Positions 21,722 through 29,700 of a stretch of DNA of 45,301 nt are shown piece after piece. This DNA comes from Woeseiaceae bacterium (GTDB lineage Bacteria > Pseudomonadota > Gammaproteobacteria > Steroidobacterales > Woeseiaceae): the NCBI GenBank assembly GCA_028279985.1, contig JANQMR010000012.1:1-45301 (forward strand), in the 5' to 3' direction. How positions within the stretch are numbered: position 1 is the first letter of the stretch; every line of letters begins with the position of its first letter. Made by a program: the position numbers and the translations under genes. Below the pieces are notes generated by a model that saw only the letters and a program-made list of their open reading frames with translations, ran no database searches and was not told the DNA's origin.

Positions 21722-21751
21722 ATTATACGGTAATGCCGCCAATTTCTGCAA
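21722..21751 (-). promoter_or_regulatory. Promoter of the rimP-nusA operon
   Basis: A perfect TATAAT (complement of 21722-21727) lies 18 bp downstream of a TTGCAG -35 (complement of 21746-21751). The predicted start is near 21715, giving a leader of about 240 nt that contains both intrinsic terminators. Confidence 0.7.
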
Positions 21752-21771
21752 TGGCGCTTGGCGGCGGAATC

Positions 21772-21909
21772 GTGCCAAGACCTTGTCAGTTTCGCCGGGG
21801 CATGCATTTCGACCTGACCGAGGCTATCAAGAAACGTTTCGACGAGGTCGGCATTTCGTTTCCGTTCCCGCAACAGGACGTGCATCTCTACCAGCAGCCG
21901 GGCGGCTGA
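21772..21909 (+). pseudogene. C-terminal remnant of an MscS-type channel
   Basis: The short frame ends HFDLTEAIKKRFDEVGISFPFPQQDVHLYQQPGG. This is the typical end of a small-conductance mechanosensitive channel cytoplasmic domain (DL..AIKKRFDEEGI..PFPQQDVH). No transmembrane or middle domain precedes it, and the rimP promoter begins immediately upstream. The parent gene was therefore cut away, leaving about 36 codons. Probably not translated usefully. Confidence 0.6.
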
Positions 21910-22028
21910 GACGGCTGCCGTGGGAGCGGCAGAAGGTCTTCAAGCGGTGCCTGAGAGGTCGTGGGTATAAGGTGTTAAACTGAAGCGGCTAACTCAGGAA
22001 AACGCCGTAACGTTTCTGGAGGCCTGGA

Positions 22029-22280
22029 ATGAGTTCTTCCGCTCTGCAAATTGAGCCCCGAGCAAAACACGTCCATTGTACGGACGACGAGTTGGTTGTC
22101 GCGCTCTCGGATGGCCGCACGCTGTCAGTCCCTCTGACGTGGTTCCCACGCCTGGCGTCCGCAACACCGGCAGCACGTTCACGATTCGAGTTGCTCGGCA
22201 AGGGTCAGGGCATCCACTGGTCGGCGCTGGACGAAGATATCAGCGTCGCGGGCCTGCTTGCCGGAAAACCCGCTGTCTGA
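22029..22280 (+). CDS. DUF2442 domain protein
   Basis: An 83-residue protein of the DUF2442 family: DDELVVALSDGRTLSVPLTWFPRL and the later WSALDEDISVAGLLAGK are the family signature. The ATG at 22029 has GGAGG upstream at good spacing. DUF2442 proteins often pair with DUF4160 proteins as suspected toxin-antitoxin partners; no DUF4160 gene is visible here, so this copy is an orphan. Function unknown. Confidence 0.85.
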   Translation: MSSSALQIEPRAKHVHCTDDELVVALSDGRTLSVPLTWFPRLASATPAARSRFELLGKGQGIHWSALDEDISVAGLLAGKPAV

Positions 22281-22290
22281 TTGACGTCCT

Positions 22291-22575
22291 TCAGTGCGGC
22301 CGAGAGGGATACGGAAACAACGCGGAAACGGCCATGTCCCAATCGATGGTGTCGCCTGCGTACCAGTCGGGCACGCAAGTCTCCGCGTCGATCTCGAGAT
22401 CCGTCATTGCCTGTCGGAACCACACAAGCGGGTTTTGACTCGCATCGATGCCGGGCAAGGGAACCGGCGCCGGTAGGACCTGCTCATCAGGCGCCGTGAA
22501 CACGAAACGCCCGCCGGCGGTGCGTTCACAGCCGTAGCCGCCCTCGTACGCCAAGCGGTGATGGCGTCGGCACAA
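22291..22575 (-). pseudogene. 3' fragment of an HNH endonuclease-like gene
   Basis: The translation begins LCRRHHRLAYEGGYGCER and continues with FTAPDEQVLPAPVPLPG and DAETCVPDWYAGDTIDWDMAVSALF. This matches the end of HNH-endonuclease/DUF222-type proteins, where C-R-R-H-H-R closes the HNH motif. An in-frame TAG stands directly before the fragment and the rest of the gene is missing. The IS1595 element begins 15 bp further on, but because the target duplication is intact, the truncation came before or apart from that insertion. Confidence 0.65.
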
Positions 22576-22662
22576 CTACTGTAAACATATAAGGGGTATC
22601 CATTTAGCTCCACTACCCCCTATATCTTGTGTTTGGTGTGGATAGAGAAAGCGAGCATGCAT

Positions 22663-23385
22663 CTAGGGTGGGGGTGGCAGCGCTACGAGCGGATCCAATT
22701 CCTTCCATTCGGAAAACCGCTTCGCGATTTGTTCGTTCAACTCGAATACCAGTTCACCATACGAGTTTTTCCTAGCCCAAGCCGCTACATGATCCCAAAT
22801 TCTACCAGCGTGGCCCACCAGATCCGACAAGAGAAGCTGGCAAACCGCCTCGTCGTCTCCGAGCAGTGCAGTTGAACCCGGTACGGGATGCCCGCCTAAT
22901 TCACAGTGATAACCATAGTCCTTGCCTCGAAACCGACCGCCAGCGGCCTGCCGAAGTTTAGCGGGAGTGAAGAAGGATTGACGTTCGGACCGAGTACTGC
23001 GGAGCCACCGTTCACCATCTTTGTCGTTAGTTTCGAAAGCCCAGGCCAGGTATTCAATTTCTACAAGTTGCCTCAGTAACGCCGCTGCAGCGTAAGGTCG
23101 CCCATTTGAAAACAAGTCCGCGCTGGCCGAAATAAGCTCTGATCCGATTCGAAGTAACAAGGAAATCGCGACCGTTTCGTCGCTGCCGTGGCCAAACGGA
23201 GATTGCTCTTTAACCCGGTCCGATCCAATCAGATGGCCGCCGACGTGAAATAATTTTCCTGCTGAAGCGAATGTTGCGGACGCGAATTGCGCCAGCCTTA
23301 GGCGATGTTCGTTCAGCCGTTGATCCTCTGCTGCTTCACGAATTACCTTTGCAATCTCACGGTCATCCCCGTTTGTTTCAGTCAT
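22663..23385 (-). CDS. IS1595 passenger protein, unknown function
   Basis: A 240-residue protein if started at ATG 23385 (MTETNGDDREIAKVIREAAEDQRLNEHRLRL); the frame is open to 23436. It is mostly helical with a central segment ASADLFSNGRPYAAAALLRQLVEIEYLAWAFE, reminiscent of DUF5677-type proteins, though I am not certain. No signal peptide or membrane segment is visible. It lies inside the terminal repeats downstream of the transposase on the same strand, so it moves with the element. Passenger genes are known in IS1595 elements. Its role (host benefit or transposition control) cannot be told from sequence. Confidence 0.75.
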   Translation of the reverse strand: MTETNGDDREIAKVIREAAEDQRLNEHRLRLAQFASATFASAGKLFHVGGHLIGSDRVKEQSPFGHGSDETVAISLLLRIGSELISASADLFSNGRPYAAAALLRQLVEIEYLAWAFETNDKDGERWLRSTRSERQSFFTPAKLRQAAGGRFRGKDYGYHCELGGHPVPGSTALLGDDEAVCQLLLSDLVGHAGRIWDHVAAWARKNSYGELVFELNEQIAKRFSEWKELDPLVALPPPP

Positions 23386-23442
23386 GCGTGTATGTCCCCG
23401 AGCAATGGTCATATTACGGTCGCAGAGACGCAGCACATGTGC

Positions 23443-24456
23443 CTAATCGCATGTCATAGACCCACTGGCTATCTGAGCATAAGTCACGGGTTCCGTCGCA
23501 ACCGCCTGATGGAGCAACCGGTAGAATAGCAATCCGCGCGAGCGTGACGTACGACGGTTGAAGCGAAACGTGAACTCATCGAGATAGTAGTCCAGTTGCT
23601 TCGGTTTGACCGATCCTTGATGTGTGCCCATGAGCCAGCGCTTGAGGAGCGATGCAACTCGATGGACGCCCGGCATGGTGGCATGATCCGGTTTAGCAGC
23701 ACCCAGCATGACGGTCCTGTCACGACGGTATCCGTGTTTTTGCAGCTTGTGATACGCCCATGACCCATCGGTCCGAACCACGCTGCCCGGCTCGATACAG
23801 TCTTTGACGAATGGCAATACACTCGCTGCAGAGTTATCGTCGACTCGGCGCAGCCGAATACGACCAAACCCTGTCGGCTCTTTTAGTTCAACCGTAATGA
23901 CGACCACTGATCGGTGAGCCAATATCTTGTCCTTATTCTCTTCAGTTTTTCTCTGATCGCGCGCTGACTTGGCCACCGATCGGCCGATAATCGACTCATC
24001 CACTTCTACAATACCGGTTAACCGTTCTCGCCCGGGCCGGATCATCGCTCGCCGTAAGCGATGTAACATCGCCCAGGCAGTCTGGTAACTACCCAGTCCC
24101 AGCACGCGCTGTAGTCCCAGCGCGTTAACGCCCTGCTTCTGGTTGGTGATGTACCATACCGCCGCCAGCCAGCTTCTCAGTGGCGTACGTGTCTTCTCGA
24201 AGATCGTGCCTGCTGTGACCGTACATTGATGCCGACAATGACGACATATTAACCGGCCACGACTTGTCCGGTATGGCTCGTCGACAGAGGCGCAACGCGG
24301 ACAAACCATCCCTTCCGGCCAGCGAAGCTCCTCCAAGTACTCAGTGCAGGCATCGTCATCGGGAAACCAGTCGAGAAACTGATCCCAGGTTCGAGGATAA
24401 TCTCGTCCCGAAACAGGCATTTTGGGGATATCCAGCACCACTACATCTTGTACCAT
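23443..24456 (-). CDS. IS1595-family (ISXO2-like) transposase
   Basis: A 337-residue DDE transposase. The N-terminal zinc-ribbon is CPRC (52-55) and CRHC (71-74). The ISXO2-like catalytic core has D153 in VEVDES, D230 in VVRTDGSWAYH, the GTHQGSV block near residue 278, and E294 in YYLDEFTFRFNRR. The start codon abuts the right terminal repeat, so the promoter must lie in or outside the repeat. No frameshift or stop is visible and it looks active. Confidence 0.95.
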   Translation of the reverse strand: MVQDVVVLDIPKMPVSGRDYPRTWDQFLDWFPDDDACTEYLEELRWPEGMVCPRCASVDEPYRTSRGRLICRHCRHQCTVTAGTIFEKTRTPLRSWLAAVWYITNQKQGVNALGLQRVLGLGSYQTAWAMLHRLRRAMIRPGRERLTGIVEVDESIIGRSVAKSARDQRKTEENKDKILAHRSVVVITVELKEPTGFGRIRLRRVDDNSAASVLPFVKDCIEPGSVVRTDGSWAYHKLQKHGYRRDRTVMLGAAKPDHATMPGVHRVASLLKRWLMGTHQGSVKPKQLDYYLDEFTFRFNRRTSRSRGLLFYRLLHQAVATEPVTYAQIASGSMTCD

Positions 24457-24561
24457 GTGGAGCTAAATGGATACCTCTTAAACATATCCAGTACACCAAC
24501 AACCCTTTGAGATAAAGGAGGAAATTGACCATTCAGCCGATGCAAAATTGGGCAAAAACAG

Positions 24562-24762
24562 ATGAAACAGAAATATGACTTTTCCAAGGGCGAGCGTGGC
24601 AAGTTTTTCCGCGAGAACGCAAAACTGAACCTGCCGGTTTACCTGGATGACGAGGTACAGAGCTACCTTCAGGAACGGGCCAGGTCAAAGGGCGTGGAAG
24701 TCGCTCAACTCGTCAATGAGATGCTGAAACAGAATATCAAGCTGATTGAGGCGGTGAAGTAG
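24562..24762 (+). CDS. BrnA/CopG-like antitoxin, apparently orphan
   Basis: A 66-residue protein starting MKQKYDFSKGERGKFFREN and continuing LNLPVYLDDEVQSYLQERARSKGVEVAQLVNEMLKQNI. This is the pattern of BrnA-type antitoxins with a ribbon-helix-helix C-terminus. A BrnT-like toxin would be expected directly upstream, but that space holds the IS1595 end. A strong AAAGGAGG (about 24516-24523) precedes a 17-codon TTG frame that overlaps this start, so translation may be coupled or the small frame may be the end of a lost upstream gene. Antitoxin identity is fairly sure, solitary status is observed. Confidence 0.7.
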   Translation: MKQKYDFSKGERGKFFRENAKLNLPVYLDDEVQSYLQERARSKGVEVAQLVNEMLKQNIKLIEAVK

Positions 24763-24810
24763 CGGCGACGTCATTGTTCAATGACGACTCTGGTCTCAGC
24801 CAGGCTAGCA

Positions 24811-24860
24811 AAATGCCGCGACAACCTCTCCTTCCGGGTCACGATGACTCTTGGAAGTAC
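24811..24860 (-). pseudogene. RES-gene tail fragment (about 50 bp)
   Basis: The minus-strand translation S-H-R-D-P-E-G-E-V-V-A-A-F matches S-V-R-D-P-E-G-E-V-V-A-A-F of the RES protein at 31482-32186, and the DNA similarity covers about 50 bp. It starts exactly after the stop of the other RES gene at 24861, so it is a recombination scar and not a gene. Confidence 0.6.
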
Positions 24861-25442
24861 CTATTCGCTGGGTTTCAACTCAATCCGGTAGCGTTCCAGT
24901 GCTGCCAGAACATCGGGATGATTCACCAAACGCTCGGTGCCCAGACATCTGATCTTTTCGAGACTGCGATCAAACAAGGCGAAGCAGGTATCGCCGGTGA
25001 AACGCGACGAAAAGATGATTCCGTCTGCTCGTGTACGGTGAACTGCCGCAGACAACGCCTGGCCGGAGCGGTGGTCGGCATCATGCGTCGCTGCTGTCGG
25101 CGCGCCGATACGGCGGCCGTTGTCGCCTCTTAAGTCGACTAACGACAAGTCTTCTCTGCTAGTCAATGCCACTAACAGATAATCTTCCAGCTCGGAACGA
25201 GAAAAGCGTCGGCGCCTGACGCGATCGAAACGGCCGCGAAATACCGCTTCCCAGAGACTACAGCTAGGTGAGATCGTTCCATATAAAACGGCGTAGCAGC
25301 CTTTAGGGTCGCTAAAACGGCTCGGTGCCGGTGCTACTGCCAACGGAGTCTGTCGATACTTTGAACGAATCGCTCGGTATGCAAGGTCAATCGCAACCTT
25401 GATCACCAGTGTATTGATGGCGTCAAGGTCGTAAGCACTCAA
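24861..25442 (-). CDS. RES-domain toxin 1
   Basis: A 193-residue RES-domain protein. RES toxins such as MbcT and ParT degrade or modify NAD+ or use it to modify a target. Family features: YRAIRSKYRQTPL near residue 22, a PSRFSDPKGCYAVLYGTISPSCSLWEAVF block (the R ... Y ... E/W segment of the active site), and SSRFTGDTCFALFDR near the end. The first codons overlap the antitoxin stop by four bases (ATGA), the usual coupling in RES/Xre operons. It is divergent in sequence from the RES protein at 31482-32186, so the two pairs are separate acquisitions. Confidence 0.85.
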   Translation of the reverse strand: MSAYDLDAINTLVIKVAIDLAYRAIRSKYRQTPLAVAPAPSRFSDPKGCYAVLYGTISPSCSLWEAVFRGRFDRVRRRRFSRSELEDYLLVALTSREDLSLVDLRGDNGRRIGAPTAATHDADHRSGQALSAAVHRTRADGIIFSSRFTGDTCFALFDRSLEKIRCLGTERLVNHPDVLAALERYRIELKPSE

Positions 25443-26038
25443 CCAAAGTCGCCTTGTGCATACGATAGGGCACGTGCCTCTACGGCCTCGACATTGCTTG
25501 CGCGAAGTGCATCGATTGGCGTCTGTCCATCAAGCTCGCCCATCGGGACGTTCAACCAGTCCCACAATGCCTCGTCGTTAGGAAAGTGCGGCCGTATTGC
25601 TGCCAGGTGTGGAATGGGACGGTTTGCCGCATCCAACTGTGCCACCGGGAACAACATTCCCCGTTTGGCGCCCTGCCATCCGAGCAGTTTTCCATTGGCC
25701 TGCCAGTTGAGTACCGTCTGACGTGATTTGACGCCCAGTACGCGGCTTATTTCTTCGGACGTCAGCAAACGCTCCGGACGCACTGGCACTGTCAGCGCAT
25801 CCAAACGTTGTGCCGCATCCGCGTCGGATACAGCGTCCTGCCGCGGTGGCCCGCCCAGATGCTCCACCTCTCCTTCTCGATCCTCTCGAGCAGCAACGCC
25901 AGCCGCTTGCTGGACCGCTTTTTTCAACGCTTCTGGCCGATGCATCAAGCGCGCCAAAGCCTTGGCAGGTAGCTGGTTGACGATATTGACCACCATTTCA
26001 GTGACTTCCTGATTAACGGGCTTATCGGTTGCGGCCAT
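25439..26038 (-). CDS. Xre/MbcA/ParS-type antitoxin 1
   Basis: A 199-residue partner of the RES toxin. The middle has a helix-turn-helix (LLTSEEISRVLGVKSRQTVLNWQANGKLLGWQGAKRGMLFPVAQLDA) and the end is a toxin-binding region (HFPNDEALWDWLNVPMGELDGQTPIDALRASNVEAVEARAL), typical of MbcA/ParS antitoxins. Start ATG 26038 has CGGAG eight bases upstream; ATG 26056 would add six residues. The antitoxin comes first in the operon. A palindrome at 26084-26105 lies at its promoter, consistent with autorepression. Confidence 0.85.
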   Translation of the reverse strand: MAATDKPVNQEVTEMVVNIVNQLPAKALARLMHRPEALKKAVQQAAGVAAREDREGEVEHLGGPPRQDAVSDADAAQRLDALTVPVRPERLLTSEEISRVLGVKSRQTVLNWQANGKLLGWQGAKRGMLFPVAQLDAANRPIPHLAAIRPHFPNDEALWDWLNVPMGELDGQTPIDALRASNVEAVEARALSYAQGDFG

Positions 26039-26069
26039 GCACTGACTCCGTGGCATGTGGTTGCTTCCG

Positions 26070-26105
26070 ATAATATCTTTATTGGTCCAATTAGTCTAAT
26101 TGACC
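26070..26105 (-). promoter_or_regulatory. Promoter and operator of RES/Xre pair 1
   Basis: On the minus strand TATTAT (complement of 26070-26075) lies 18 bp after TTAGAC (complement of 26094-26099). The -35 is covered by the palindrome CAATTAG-T-CTAATTG (26088-26102), extended by GGTC and ACC outside. Confidence 0.55.
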
Positions 26106-26360
26106 TAAAAAGCTGCTATCCAGTCGAGTTTGAAGTGCCAGAAGATCAGGCTACCGTGCCTCTTGCGCAAAAATGGAGCGTGCTGGACCTTTCCTTGGGT
26201 GGGCTAAAGTCCGGCCGCCGACATTTGTCGAAGACGGTTCTAGTCTGTCCAACCATTAAACCAAGTGCCTGCCCCAAAAATGGGGAATAGCGGCAATTAC
26301 GCATTCGGCAGCCCCGGGGAAACGTCTGAACCTCCTCAATACATCAGCAGGCCGCCCAAG

Positions 26361-26639
26361 TTATACGAATCGCCAAACCCCACCACTCTCCTCATCGCGG
26401 ATGAGGTCAATCCGCTCACCGTCGAAGTGATACGCAAGATGCCGTCCTGGGACCGGTAAACCGACCGCGTTTGGCCGAAACGCAGCGACAACCTCCCCCT
26501 CCGGATCACGAACGCTCTTGTAAGTAATGCCATTCGAGCCCGCGCTGCGAAGACGGCGCGCCAGTTTCTGCGATGCGGTGTAACTTTCCGGATCGAGGCA
26601 GTCTTTGAATTTCCGTGTGCGACGCAAGTCGTGGAAAGT
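26361..26639 (-). pseudogene. 3' fragment of a RES toxin gene
   Basis: The translation T-F-H-D-L-R-R-T-R-K-F-K-D-C-L-D-P-E-S-Y ... V-W-R-F-V is nearly identical to residues about 143-234 of the RES protein at 31482-32186, including the stop codon. DNA similarity ends abruptly near 26640. The N-terminal two-thirds and any antitoxin are absent. Together with the scrap at 24811-24860 this shows repeated recombination of RES modules around the TonB receptor. Confidence 0.8.
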
Positions 26640-26743
26640 GAAGCTTCGCGTGGGATTGGCTGAATCCGTTCTCTACATCGCTACGGAACATTCCCTTCAG
26701 GCGACGAACTGACATGTCACGAGTATTGCCGCACAGGTAACTC

Positions 26744-26757
26744 GTCCACCGGTGGAC
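26744..26757. repeat. 14-bp perfect palindrome after TonB receptor 1
   Basis: GTCCACCGGTGGAC lies 17 bases past the receptor stop. The RNA could fold into a short stem, but there is no T run. It could be a protein-binding site or a weak transcript end. Confidence 0.35.
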
Positions 26758-26773
26758 AGCATGGGATGCGCCA

Positions 26774-29700
26774 TCAGAACTGCGCGATCAGGCCGATTCT
26801 GAGTTGACGCCCGCCGAAGTAACGTTCGCTTGTGAAGTATTTCGGCGTCACTCCGTCATCCTCTCCCCGCGTCAATTCCAGACCCGGGTCGTCCGTGCCA
26901 CGCAACAGATCCGCGCCTTCGAAAAAGATACGGTAGCGACCATAGCCCCCGCCCCGGGGGGCGAAGCGATATTCGATTCGCGCGTCCAGGGTCGAAAAGC
27001 CCTCCTCAAAATTAGAAAGCCCGTGGGATCGGAAAGTAGTTCTCTTTCGCGTTTGTGCGGTATAGAGGATATTGGCATCGATCCCATATCCACTATAGGT
27101 CAGCCCAACGCTTCCCGAATGCGGAGACTGATTATTGAAACGGATATCGGGAAAGACGAGTTCCACGGGCTCGAAGTCCACGACATCGCCATTTGCATCC
27201 TCAACGGGGCTGAATGACCAAAGGACCGGCTGGTCCTTGCTGCTGTCGGTATAGGTGTAATTCGCGAATACGCCCAGACCGCTAAAAATGCCCGGAAGAT
27301 AGGTAAACTGGTGCTCAAAGGCCGCTTCCAGCCCCCAGATTTCCGCAACGCTTTCATTGTTTGCCGGCTTGGAAAAGTCAGAATGCCAATCATCCGGATT
27401 ATCCAAGAAGTCCTGGAAAATCGGATCGTCCGGCAACACGATGTTTTCCACCGCCGCTTCGCCCTGCGTTACATTGCTTTCCAGCAGATTGTTGATGCGC
27501 TTATAGAAGACGCCGAGTTTCAAAACGCCGAGATTGCCGTCATACCATTCGGCGCTGAGATCAAAACTGTCCGTCCGCGCCGGTTGAAGATTCGGATTGC
27601 CCTCGCCGATTGAAAGTCGCCGCTGGTTAGAATCCGGACCGTATCTCCGCGGGAAAAGCAGCAAGAAAAACCTGTCTCTGGAAAGCAATCGAATCTGCGG
27701 TCGTGCGATGGACTGAAAATATCCGAAGCGGAAGATCAGATCCTCGCTATGCCGGTAATTCGCCAGAATGCGTGGCAACAGCTTGGTCTGTTTTGCGGAG
27801 GTCGTCACCACACCGGACAACCGGTTTTCCGCTTCGAAATTCCGGGTGCCGTCTTCGTTTGTCACAAATATACCTTGTGGAGCGATGGTCTCAATGTCGA
27901 AATGGCTAAGCCGTACGCCCGGGATCACCTGCAACTTGCCGATTTGCAGTTCGGTCTGCAAAAAGGCCGAAAACTCGTTTTCCTTCGTTCTTGTCGCATC
28001 GAGCGAAGGGTGTCCTTCCTGGAAGAACCGGACGAAATCGCCGGGACCCGCGGAACCCGCATCCGCCTCGTCGATTGCGATCGACGGAAGCGCATTCAGA
28101 AAATTTGCCAGCGAATCACGGCCGATAACACTGTAAGCGCCGTCAAGGCCCAGGAGCCCGACAACAGGCTCGTCGAAACGCAGCCCCACATCCGCATAGC
28201 TCACGGAGCGCCCGACAGCGGGACGATAGGTGAAGGAATCCGCCAGTTGTGATGCATTCGTTGAGAACTCCGACAGTTCGACGGCACCGCCGATCTGGAT
28301 GTTCTTCCAGATGCCTCGCTCGATGTTGTAAGCCGCTGAAAAGTCACCGGCAAAGCGACTGTTCTCGCCTTCTACGGATGTTTCAATAATCCTCCTAAAA
28401 CCGAAATTGCTTGGGTCGTTTATGAGTGCGGAGGCCTCCGGGGTCAGGAGCGGGATGGAGATGGAACGGTCATTCGGGCTTCGACGGGGAAAGGGGCTGA
28501 CGACAATCCCCTCCACGGGATCGACCGCTTCGGGAAGCAGAAGGTCTGCATCCGCGGAAGTGAAACGTGCCCACAACGTAGAAACACCGAATTGATGAGT
28601 CCGGGCCGTGCCGCTCGTATAGGCAGCCGAATAGGAAAAAGACCAAGCATCGATGTCGGTTTGCCCATTCAAGGTAAAGACATCGGTTTCTTCCCTGTTT
28701 TCCGGAATATAACCATAGCTGTCGGAAGCATTCAAAACGCCAGGCCAGCGCAATGCGCGGCGTGTCTCCCCATTCAGCGCGGCTACGGGCCGCGGAGAGT
28801 AAGTCGTGCTACTTCTGAACTCCGCAGTCGTCGTAACCCTCTCGTCGCTTCTCCCGGACCTTTGATAGTCAAAGCGGAGATCCGTGTGCCCCCCGATATT
28901 CCAGGCCGCACCAAGCGTCACACCCAAAGACGAACTGTCGGTGAAATTCACGCCGAGGTTCCCAATAACCGTATACACACCGTCCACCCCCGGCTCAAAC
29001 GGAAACGGCGTGCGCGGATCGATGAAACGGAAGTCCCGGATCGTCGGCTGACCGTCAACCTGAAGCGGCAGATATTCGCCAAAGCGAGGGATCACATTGT
29101 AGCCGGCACGAATGATCTCCGTATCGCGATATTGCACCGAGGCGCTGACACCGACGTTGTCATCGGGACCGAAACGCGCCGACACCGTCCCCGACGCCGA
29201 GAATTCCTCGTTGAAGCCACTCCCACGCTTGGCGCCCTCGATCGAAAAAGACGCAAATCGCCGATCTCGATCGAGCGGCGACTTGGTCGAAATCTCGACG
29301 AGACCGCCCGTGCCGGCGCTGTCCTGGCTGGCCAGCAGAGACTTGCTGATCTTCACCTCGCTGATCGATTCCGTCAGGATGTTGCCGAGATTGGCCGATC
29401 GGCCGAGCCCCGAGCCCTCCGGCAATTCGACGCCGTTGAGCCTGACGGCATTGAGGTCCGGCTCCAAGCCGCGAATGACGATGTTCGTGCCGTCGCCGGT
29501 GAAAGGATCGCGCTGGAACGACACGCCAGGCGCACGCCGCAGGGTTTCGGAAATCGTCTGCCCGCCGAATTCGCCAAGGAGGTCTGAAGAGACGACGGTG
29601 GTCACATTCGGTGCGGCCCGTTCCTGGTTCAGCGCCAGAGCCCGAGCGGATCGCTGCCCGAAGACCACGATCTCCTCCACCGCCGAACCGCCGCGCAACG

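Larger units (their letters stand above)
22591..24479 (-). mobile_element. Complete IS1595-family element with passenger gene
   Basis: The 1,889-bp element is bounded by 23-bp terminal inverted repeats (22591-22613 and 24457-24479) that differ at one base and share GGTATCCATTTAGCTCCAC. It is flanked by an exact 8-bp target duplication, AAACATAT, at 22583-22590 and 24480-24487; 8 bp is the size known for IS1595. It carries a transposase and one passenger gene, both on the minus strand. Near-perfect ends and an intact transposase suggest recent insertion. Removing the element and one duplication restores a junction between the HNH fragment and the BrnA-like gene. Confidence 0.93.

Noticed and set aside
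21530..21750. A tRNA gene in the rimP leader
   Set aside because: Relatives often have one here, but no cloverleaf or T-loop GGTTCGAATCC could be found; the stems present are terminators.
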